A stretch of DNA of 18,975 nt from Alteromonadaceae bacterium UBA2620 (GTDB lineage Bacteria > Pseudomonadota > Gammaproteobacteria > Enterobacterales > Alteromonadaceae): assembly GCA_002339125.1 (NCBI GenBank), contig DDJQ01000135.1, positions 1-18,975 on the forward strand. The letters run 5' to 3'. Position numbers and translations under genes: made by a program. Positions 13,287 to 18,975 of the stretch are shown here, piece after piece (position 1 is the first letter of the stretch; each line of letters starts with the position of its first letter). The notes beneath the pieces were generated by a model that worked only from the letters and a program-made list of their open reading frames with translations, searched no databases and was not told the DNA's origin.

Positions 13287-13895
13287 TCAAACCTCCACAA
13301 TCAACAGTAATGTGGCGGCCGTGGCTGCTCCCATCACCAGATTAAAACCTCTTTGCCGTCGCGGGTTATTCAGCCACAGTCGCAGTTTCGCACCGGTGCC
13401 GGCCCATAGTGAAATCGCGGGTAACCCGAGCAGTGCAAAGGCCAGCATAATCATCGCGCCGGACTGGGCGTAGTCACTACCTGGCAGGCTAAAAGTACTT
13501 ACACTGCCAAGCGCCATCATCCACGCTTTGGGATTAACAAACTGAAATAACGCCGCCTGCCACCAGGTGAAGGGCTGAGTTGAGCGCCAATTATCACTAC
13601 TGATACCGTTAACCGGGCCTGAGGCAATTTTAAACGCCAGCCAGAGCAGGTAGGCCGCACCGGCAACATTCAGCACCGAATACATGACCGGATAAAGCTG
13701 AAACAGCACACCGAGCCCAAGCAGTACGCTCAGTAACAACATAGACACACCAAATACAATTCCCAGCATATGCGGTAACGTGCGGGTAAAACCAAATTGT
13801 GCCCCTGAAGCCAGCAGCATCATGTTATTTGGCCCTGGTGTAACGGAAGTAATAAAAGCAAAGGTGGCAATGCCCAGCAAAAATGAGGTTTCCAT
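13287..13895 (-). CDS. LysE/RhtB family amino-acid exporter
   Basis: A 202-residue membrane protein with six hydrophobic segments and the family signature SVTPGPNNMMLLASGAQFG (residues 17-35), which places it in the LysE/RhtB amino-acid or amino-acid-derivative efflux family. The VNPKAWMMALG motif (about residues 121-131) is also typical. ATG 13895 has AGGG upstream. It is divergent from a MocR-type regulator gene with 233 bases between, and the shared region carries repeated CTGTATGG-type sites, so it is very probably under that regulator. The substrate cannot be told from sequence; a PLP-binding regulator suggests an amino acid, amine or related compound. Confidence 0.9.
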   Translation of the reverse strand: METSFLLGIATFAFITSVTPGPNNMMLLASGAQFGFTRTLPHMLGIVFGVSMLLLSVLLGLGVLFQLYPVMYSVLNVAGAAYLLWLAFKIASGPVNGISSDNWRSTQPFTWWQAALFQFVNPKAWMMALGSVSTFSLPGSDYAQSGAMIMLAFALLGLPAISLWAGTGAKLRLWLNNPRRQRGFNLVMGAATAATLLLIVEV

Positions 13896-14006
13896 AAAAG
13901 TGCGCCCTGAAAAGTAAGTGATTAAAGTAGCGTTACAGCGCAGGCTGTTGTTATAGCATGCGGGATTAATCTGTATTTATTTAGATGCAATAAGTTGGGT
14001 AATTAG

Positions 14007-14103
14007 CCATACAGATAGCTATTTAAGTCGGCTGTATGGTGCAAATTTCCACAAACTGTATGGTTTTGTATTTAAAAGTGCTGATATATTGAAGATTGTA
14101 TGG
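14007..14103. promoter_or_regulatory. Array of four CTGTATGG-type sites between exporter and MocR regulator
   Basis: CCATACAG at 14007-14014 (inverted), CTGTATGG at 14032-14039 and 14056-14063, and TTGTATGG at 14096-14103 lie between the divergent starts. The first two form a dyad with a 17-base gap; the other two are direct copies 24 and 40 bases further on, both followed by TTTT. MocR-type dimers are known to bind repeated short sites next to their own genes, so these are likely operators for autoregulation and exporter control. Confidence 0.65.
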
Positions 14104-14128
14104 TTTTCGATATTTAGCGGATACACAG

Positions 14129-15559
14129 ATGAGCAGATATTTGCACCTGGCCACGCGGCTAAAAGAACACATTCAGATGGGCTACTTTGCACCAGGCGAT
14201 AAATTGCCGTCTGTTCGTCAACTTGCCAGTGAGCACGGCGTTAGCATTTCCACCGTACAGGAAGCCTACCGGGTGCTGGAGCAGGAAGGTCTGGTTACCG
14301 CTAAGGCAAAGTCGGGCTATTTTGTTGCACAGGCTAAAGAACGCATTGCGCGGCCAAGGGAGTCTAAACCACCGCAGCGGCCCATGGACGTGTCGCTCTG
14401 GGAAGATGTGCTGGCCATGTTGATGGGCCATGGTGTAGAGGCCAGTTGTGAGTTTCAGCATGCCATGCCTGATATGAGTTCATCGACTCTGAAACCGCTA
14501 CTGAAAAATATCTACGAGCTCAACCGCCACCGTCCGCAGGATGGCATGTCTTATGGTCATGTGCAGGGCGAACTCGGACTTCGTGAGCAACTGGCGCGCC
14601 TTACCGCCACCACCGGATGCCAGCTCGATGCAGAAGACTTTGTAGTCACCTCTGGCTGTCAGGAAGCACTGTCAGTTTGCTTAAGGGCGGTAGCACAAAG
14701 CGGCGATGTGATAGCGGTAGAGTCTCCGGGGTTTTACGGTGCCATGCAGGCAATAAAAGCGGCTAACTTAAAAGCGCTGGAAATCCCCACCGACTCGCGG
14801 GATGGTATGAGTATCGAAGCGCTCAGGCTGGCTATGGATCAGTGGCCGGTTAAAGCCATTTTAGTAACACCAACGGTAAATAATCCCCAGGGCTACGTGA
14901 TGCCCTTGGCTAAAAAGCAGGCGCTGTATCAACTGGCGCGGGAATACGATATAGCGATAATCGAAGATGATATTTATGGTGATATCGCTTTTGAATACCC
15001 GCGCCCTAAAACCATTAAATCATTCGACGAAGATGGCCGGGTACTGCTGTGCTCTTCTTTTTCGAAAACCCTGGCGCCGGGTTTCAGGGTCGGCTGGATT
15101 GCGCCGGGGCGATACCGGGATAAAGTGACCCATATTAAATATGTCAGTAGCTCCATGTGCCCCACGTTACCACAACTGGCGATTGGTAATTTTATCCGCC
15201 AGGGCGGTTACGACAGGCATTTACGGGCGATGCGACAATCTTACCGCAAAGCCAGGGATGTGATGCTCAAAGGCATCGAGGCGCACTTTCCGGCAAACAC
15301 TCGGGTGAGTTTTCCGGAAGGGGGCTTTATTTTGTGGGTGGAGTTACCCGAGGGTTATGATGCGGCCCGGCTGGCAGAGTTGGCTAAAGAGCGCGGGATA
15401 ATCCTGGCGCCCGGGCAGATGTTTTCCGCCACCGGCAAGTACCGTAATTGCTTGCGGTTTAATTATATTGATCGCGACTTAGCCACCCGTGAGCGAAGTG
15501 TTGCAATACTGGGGGAGATCCTGATGGAAATGGCGCCAGCCAGTGTGGCAATGGCCTAA
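14129..15559 (+). CDS. MocR/PdxR-type transcription regulator (GntR wHTH plus aminotransferase-like domain)
   Basis: I chose ATG 14129 (476 residues): the open frame starts at a TTG at 14096 that lies inside an operator-like repeat. Residues 1-70 are a GntR winged helix-turn-helix (GDKLPSVRQLASEHGVS and TVQEAYRVLEQEGLV). After a linker, residues from about 110 to the end are a fold-type I aminotransferase-like domain with VNNPQG, IIEDDIYGDIAFE and SSFSKTLAPGFRVGW. Lys313 in the last motif should bind pyridoxal phosphate. In MocR regulators this domain senses PLP adducts of amino acids or amines rather than catalysing turnover. It is divergent from the LysE/RhtB exporter, its probable target. 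Its stop overlaps the stop of the convergent methyltransferase gene (15556-15559). The ligand is unknown. Confidence 0.9.
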   Translation: MSRYLHLATRLKEHIQMGYFAPGDKLPSVRQLASEHGVSISTVQEAYRVLEQEGLVTAKAKSGYFVAQAKERIARPRESKPPQRPMDVSLWEDVLAMLMGHGVEASCEFQHAMPDMSSSTLKPLLKNIYELNRHRPQDGMSYGHVQGELGLREQLARLTATTGCQLDAEDFVVTSGCQEALSVCLRAVAQSGDVIAVESPGFYGAMQAIKAANLKALEIPTDSRDGMSIEALRLAMDQWPVKAILVTPTVNNPQGYVMPLAKKQALYQLAREYDIAIIEDDIYGDIAFEYPRPKTIKSFDEDGRVLLCSSFSKTLAPGFRVGWIAPGRYRDKVTHIKYVSSSMCPTLPQLAIGNFIRQGGYDRHLRAMRQSYRKARDVMLKGIEAHFPANTRVSFPEGGFILWVELPEGYDAARLAELAKERGIILAPGQMFSATGKYRNCLRFNYIDRDLATRERSVAILGEILMEMAPASVAMA

Positions 15560-16023
15560 TGGCGCCCGTACCAGCGTTTAGTACGCTCACAGTAGGCGGT
15601 AAATTCGTCACCAAACAGCTCAATCATAAAGCGTTCTTCCGGGATGATCTGAAAGCGCTGCAAATACGCCATCGTAAGCACAGCAAATACCAATCCACAG
15701 GCATCACGCACAATAAATGCTGCGCCGATTACACCCACCACTAAACCCAGATACATGGGGTTGCGGGTATAGGCAAAAATACCACCATCCACCAGTGTAC
15801 TGGCATTTTGTGGTCGGTGGGGATTTACAGTGGTCCTCTGCTGTCTGAACGCCACTACGCCTGCCACACCAATTAATCCGCCGGCCACAAACAACACAAA
15901 ACCGAAGGGGCGCAGAGGATGAGGCAGTGGCATTACATTCAGGGAAGCGCAATACCAGGTGAGGGCCAGCGCAGCAATAAACACGATAACCGGCGGTACT
16001 TTAAGTTCAAGGTTGTTTAACAT
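15556..16023 (-). CDS. ICMT/PEMT-family membrane methyltransferase
   Basis: A 155-residue membrane protein with about four hydrophobic segments and the signature of the isoprenylcysteine carboxyl methyltransferase / phospholipid methyltransferase superfamily: GGIFAYTRNPMYLGLVVG (about residues 85-102), and near the end PEERFMIELFGDEFTAYCERTKRW. These bind S-adenosylmethionine in the membrane. Bacterial substrates are mostly unknown; a lipid or a small thiol or carboxyl group is possible. The start ATG 16023 lies inside the upstream gene, overlapping it by 17 bases, so translation is probably coupled to the voltage-sensor-like protein. Its stop overlaps the stop of the MocR gene on the other strand. 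Confidence 0.85.
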   Translation of the reverse strand: MLNNLELKVPPVIVFIAALALTWYCASLNVMPLPHPLRPFGFVLFVAGGLIGVAGVVAFRQQRTTVNPHRPQNASTLVDGGIFAYTRNPMYLGLVVGVIGAAFIVRDACGLVFAVLTMAYLQRFQIIPEERFMIELFGDEFTAYCERTKRWYGRH

Positions 16024-17068
16024 CGCTATCGTCCACCACAGGGTTCATTTTTGCCGCTTTCTTTTGTTGCTGTTTCTCAATCAGTTGCGATTTCCAGCGC
16101 TGCTGCGAAACATGCCCTTTGATGGCTTCAATACATTCATTCACCACCAGTAAAAACTCTTTGTCCAGGTTTTGTTCTTCCGGCGTAAAGTCTTTCAGGC
16201 CGGAGCTGACAAACTCCTCAATGTCTCTGGCTTCAAGGTCGGTCAGCAGGTTAACAACAGAGGCGGTTACAATGTCTGTTACCGCGCTTTCCAGAGTATT
16301 TTCAATGGTGCGGCCAACCACCGGCACATAAGACAACGTAGATACCTGGGCGTTTTCACGCACGGCTTTGCCAACACTTTCTTTCACGTGCCGCCGGATT
16401 ACATCGCCATGTTTACTGTCGTTAATTGACTGCCCAAGATGATTAACAATGTTGGACATCCAGGAGCTTATTACTGGTCGTCTCGGCGCTAATACGTTTT
16501 GCGTGATATCGTCGATAAGCGGTGAGCCGGCAGCAATGTCCTGCTGCGCATCGGTGAGGACTTTCACTACAATCCGATCGCTTAACTCTTCTACAAACAC
16601 ATCATAATAGAACGAAAAGAACCGGTAGATGCCGGTGTCGTTGAGGTCGATAATCTGGTTCTTGTGTAACCGGTACAGAATCGAAAATATCCGCAGAAAG
16701 CGGAATATGCGGGTTCCACCTAAGGGGATACAGCCGACTAAATCGTACCAGCGTAAAAACGGAAAAAAGTACCAGCGCAGGTACTCTTCGGTCTTAATCG
16801 CAACAATCCAGCGCACGAAAAACTCGATTAAGAAGATGGTAATAAACACCAGATCGACCAGAATGAAGTTTTTGTGGATTGGGTCGTAGAAGTTAACAAA
16901 CGCTGGCGACCAGGCACTCAGGCTATCGCGAATAAAAGCAGTGTTATAAAGGCCATCAAACAGTAAAAGCAGCAGGTTAAGCAGCAACAGCCCCAACATA
17001 ATAATGTCGAGCAGTAGCCAGGGACCCTCGTGGCTGTTGCGCAGATTTTCCCGGTTTATCCTAAACAT
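16007..17068 (-). CDS. Voltage-sensor-like four-helix membrane protein without a pore domain
   Basis: The first 140 of 353 residues read like the S1-S4 voltage sensor of ion channels. S1 is at about 17-38. S2 is at 68-91, with FLIEFFVRW giving the typical acidic residue and arginine. RWYDLVGCIPLG at 106-117 is S3-like, with the conserved Asp. S4 is TRIFRFLRIFSILYR at 119-133, with arginines 120, 123, 126 and 133. No S5, selectivity filter (TVGYG-like) or S6 follows. Instead about 210 mostly helical soluble residues end in a Lys/Gln-rich tail, whose function I do not recognise. ATG 17068 has GAGGG upstream. The gene follows mltD by 22 bases and overlaps the methyltransferase gene. Automatic tools may call it an ion transporter; a conducting channel is doubtful. 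Confidence 0.65.
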   Translation of the reverse strand: MFRINRENLRNSHEGPWLLLDIIMLGLLLLNLLLLLFDGLYNTAFIRDSLSAWSPAFVNFYDPIHKNFILVDLVFITIFLIEFFVRWIVAIKTEEYLRWYFFPFLRWYDLVGCIPLGGTRIFRFLRIFSILYRLHKNQIIDLNDTGIYRFFSFYYDVFVEELSDRIVVKVLTDAQQDIAAGSPLIDDITQNVLAPRRPVISSWMSNIVNHLGQSINDSKHGDVIRRHVKESVGKAVRENAQVSTLSYVPVVGRTIENTLESAVTDIVTASVVNLLTDLEARDIEEFVSSGLKDFTPEEQNLDKEFLLVVNECIEAIKGHVSQQRWKSQLIEKQQQKKAAKMNPVVDDSDVKQP

Positions 17069-17090
17069 GGGCCCTCTGTATAGTTAGCGA

Positions 17091-18746
17091 TTATCCTAAA
17101 TTGCGTAAGCGTGTCACATCCACGTGCAGGGTGAGTTTTTGTCCTGGTTGCAAGTATTTCTTGGGATTCAGGTTATTCCACTTGGTAATGTCGCTGGTGC
17201 GTAAATTAAATTTTTGTGCGATGCGCGCCAGTGAATCACCGCGTTTTACGGTGTAAGTGAGCGTGCGCATAATGGCATCGCGCTTTTGCTCATCGCTTGC
17301 TTCATCCACCCAAATCACCAGGGTTTTACCCGGCATCAGCGGATCCGTTGGTGCCATGCCATTCCATTTCGCCAGCGAGCGGGTGCTTATTTTATATTTA
17401 CGGCCAATATCCCAAAGTGTATCACCGGCGGCCACTTTATGCGTGAGCTGATAGCTGCCACGTTTTTGATTTTGGGTAGACGCCAGGCGCTGATCTTGCG
17501 ACAACGTGTACGCGTCTAGTTTTTTAAGCGCAACCGGCACCATGAGGTGATCGCCAATCCGGATCATGTTGTCTTGCATATCGTTGATACTTTTAATGAC
17601 ATCAACAGTTGTGTGGTATTCCTTCGCCAGTTTTAACAGGCTGTCGCCGGATTTCACTTTATGACGCACCCAGTTAAGGCGTTCTTTACGATCAACTTGC
17701 GCAAGTTGTGCGGTAAATCCTTCGGCTTTGTCCAGTGGCAATACCAGGCGGTGAGGACCATCAGGATCGGTGGCCCAACGATTATAGCCGGGGTTAAGGG
17801 CATGTAACGATTTTAGTTCCATGCCCGCGAGTTCGGCGGCAAAGGCCAGGTCCAGCTGTGAGCCGGTATCCACGGTGGCAATAACCGGCGCATTGTCGAT
17901 TTCAGGCCAACTGAAGGCGTAAGTTTCATGATTTTTTAAGATGTCTGCCAGTGCCAGTAATTTGGGCACGTAAGCGCGGGTTTCCCGAGGCAAATCAAGG
18001 GACCAGAAATCAGTAGGTTTGCCGGCCTGCTTGTTACGCTTAATGGCTTTACCCACCCGGCCTTCGCCGCTGTTGTAGGCTGCCAGGGCATGCAACCAGT
18101 TACCATCAAACATTTTGTTCAGATAAGCAAGATAATCCAGGGCGGCATCGGTGGAGGCAATCACATCACGACGGCCGTCGTACCACCAGGTTTGCTCTAT
18201 GCCGAAGCGCTTTGCGGTGCCAGGAATAAACTGCCACATGCCTGCTGCACGGCCATGAGAATAGGCGAAGGGATCAAAGGCACTTTCCACAATGGGCAGC
18301 AGCACCAGTTCCAGCGGCATCTCGCGGGCTTCAATCTGTTGGATTATGTAATACAGGAAAGGTCTGGCGCGTTTTGATACCCGCTCCATATACGCCGGGT
18401 GCTTGAGGTACCAGTCGCGTTGCACCGCCACGCGCTTGTTATCCGGGATCTCGAAGGCAAACTGGTTACTGGCGCGTAACCACAGGTTTTCAATGACAAC
18501 CGGTTCAACGGCTTTCTCAACCGGTGAAATATCTACTTCTACCTCTTCGGTAGGGTGCATGACTTCAATAACGCCCTCATTGGCCAGTTCACAATCGGCC
18601 TGGTCGTTAATATCGGTATGGGCAATTTCGCAGGTGGAACGGTTGTCCTGCAACTCACTCTCGGCTTGCTCGGTTGTCTCAGTTAACTGGCAACCACTGA
18701 GCGAAGCAACAACGATAAGATGAAGTGCAGACAACTTTAATTTCAT
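17091..18746 (-). CDS. mltD: Membrane-bound lytic murein transglycosylase D
   Basis: MltD cleaves the MurNAc-GlcNAc bond of peptidoglycan with formation of 1,6-anhydro ends, acting from the inner face of the outer membrane during wall growth and recycling. I chose ATG 18746 (551 residues) because it begins a proper lipoprotein signal with LSGC (Cys19) and has AAGGG upstream; the open frame extends to 18806 without such features. The transglycosylase SLT domain has its catalytic glutamate at about residue 154 (PIVESAFDPFAYS), then GRAAGMWQFIPGTAKRFGI and ALAAYNSGEGRV. Three LysM peptidoglycan-binding repeats follow at about 361-405, 435-479 and 496-542. It lies 118 bases after gloB, a neighbour pair common in gammaproteobacteria, and 22 bases before the voltage-sensor-like gene. 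Confidence 0.93.
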   Translation of the reverse strand: MKLKLSALHLIVVASLSGCQLTETTEQAESELQDNRSTCEIAHTDINDQADCELANEGVIEVMHPTEEVEVDISPVEKAVEPVVIENLWLRASNQFAFEIPDNKRVAVQRDWYLKHPAYMERVSKRARPFLYYIIQQIEAREMPLELVLLPIVESAFDPFAYSHGRAAGMWQFIPGTAKRFGIEQTWWYDGRRDVIASTDAALDYLAYLNKMFDGNWLHALAAYNSGEGRVGKAIKRNKQAGKPTDFWSLDLPRETRAYVPKLLALADILKNHETYAFSWPEIDNAPVIATVDTGSQLDLAFAAELAGMELKSLHALNPGYNRWATDPDGPHRLVLPLDKAEGFTAQLAQVDRKERLNWVRHKVKSGDSLLKLAKEYHTTVDVIKSINDMQDNMIRIGDHLMVPVALKKLDAYTLSQDQRLASTQNQKRGSYQLTHKVAAGDTLWDIGRKYKISTRSLAKWNGMAPTDPLMPGKTLVIWVDEASDEQKRDAIMRTLTYTVKRGDSLARIAQKFNLRTSDITKWNNLNPKKYLQPGQKLTLHVDVTRLRNLG

Positions 18747-18864
18747 TGAGAAACGAACCCTTAGATAATTCAACAGCATACCAGTGTACGCAAATTCGCG
18801 CTTCAATGCATCCTGTTGAAGCTAATACTATAGGCGACACAGCGCCGAACCACATTATCAACAG

Positions 18865-18975
18865 TCAGAAATTATCTTTCCATTGTCTCAGATGAGTAAA
18901 GACGGCTATTTCGTCAATTAGTTCCGCACCTGATTGGCTGGAAACCGATTTTTTTATGGCAGGCGAATCGCATCG
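18865..18975 (-). CDS. gloB: C-terminal end of hydroxyacylglutathione hydrolase (glyoxalase II), partial
   Basis: The minus strand entering at the right edge has an open frame of 36 residues ending VFTHLRQWKDNF before TGA at 18865-18867. The start of the fragment, RCDSPAIKKSV, and the ending VF..LRxWKDxF are the characteristic C-terminus of glyoxalase II, which hydrolyses S-lactoylglutathione to lactate and glutathione in methylglyoxal detoxification. Only the tail is in the window, so the metal-binding motifs cannot be checked. Position supports the call, because gloB commonly lies next to mltD in gammaproteobacteria. The gene is cut by the window edge, not broken. Confidence 0.75.
   Translation of the reverse strand, partial: RCDSPAIKKSVSSQSGAELIDEIAVFTHLRQWKDNF

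Noticed and set aside
18679..18861. 60-codon minus-strand frame over the mltD start
   Set aside because: It overlaps the start of mltD in another frame and shows no domain; the real minus-strand coding here is the gloB tail and mltD.

Overview
The window looks like ordinary chromosome from a marine-type gammaproteobacterium, most likely an Alteromonas relative (Alteromonadales). The evidence is the gene content: miaE, an lpxH-ppiB cluster divergent from cysS, gloB next to mltD, a two-PAS soluble chemoreceptor, and abundant secreted alkaline phosphatase. Base composition is moderate and fairly even. I see no rRNA, tRNA, prophage, insertion sequence or CRISPR array. The genus assignment is inference.

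Left part (1-5400). A Yip1-type membrane protein and a UPF0104-type (lysylphosphatidylglycerol-synthase-TM-like) membrane protein lie on the minus strand. miaE, which modifies tRNA, lies on the plus strand. Next is a chemoreceptor gene (coiled coil, PAS, PAS, MCP signalling domain) broken into two frames exactly at a run of eight G residues. A YqiJ-like OB-fold membrane protein (minus) converges on it, and a small rhodanese (plus) follows.

Middle part (5400-10000). A minus-strand phosphatase operon reads right to left. It starts with a periplasmic or secreted alkaline phosphatase. A second paralogous alkaline phosphatase comes next, built as a lipoprotein with a collagen-like Gly-X-Asp stalk and an EF-hand-like segment. 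The last gene encodes a small exported protein of unknown function. Both phosphatases carry active-site motifs resembling the animal type rather than the E. coli PhoA type. The upstream region has a dyad with TGTCAT half-sites around a possible -10 element.

Right part (10000-18975). lpxH (lipid A synthesis) and ppiB (cyclophilin, with its own terminator) are divergent from cysS. Between cysS and a LysE/RhtB-type exporter is a 370-bp gene-free stretch packed with REP-like palindromes and a perfect 24-bp tandem repeat. The exporter is divergent from a MocR-type (GntR plus aminotransferase fold) regulator. Their shared promoter region holds four copies of a CTGTATGG-type octamer, which look like the regulator's operators. 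A minus-strand cluster closes the window: the 3' end of gloB, then mltD, then a membrane protein with a voltage-sensor-like four-helix domain but no pore, then an overlapping small ICMT/PEMT-type membrane methyltransferase.

Best candidates for something new are the pore-less voltage-sensor-like protein coupled to the methyltransferase, the collagen-stalked alkaline phosphatase lipoprotein beside its soluble twin, and the G8-interrupted chemoreceptor.
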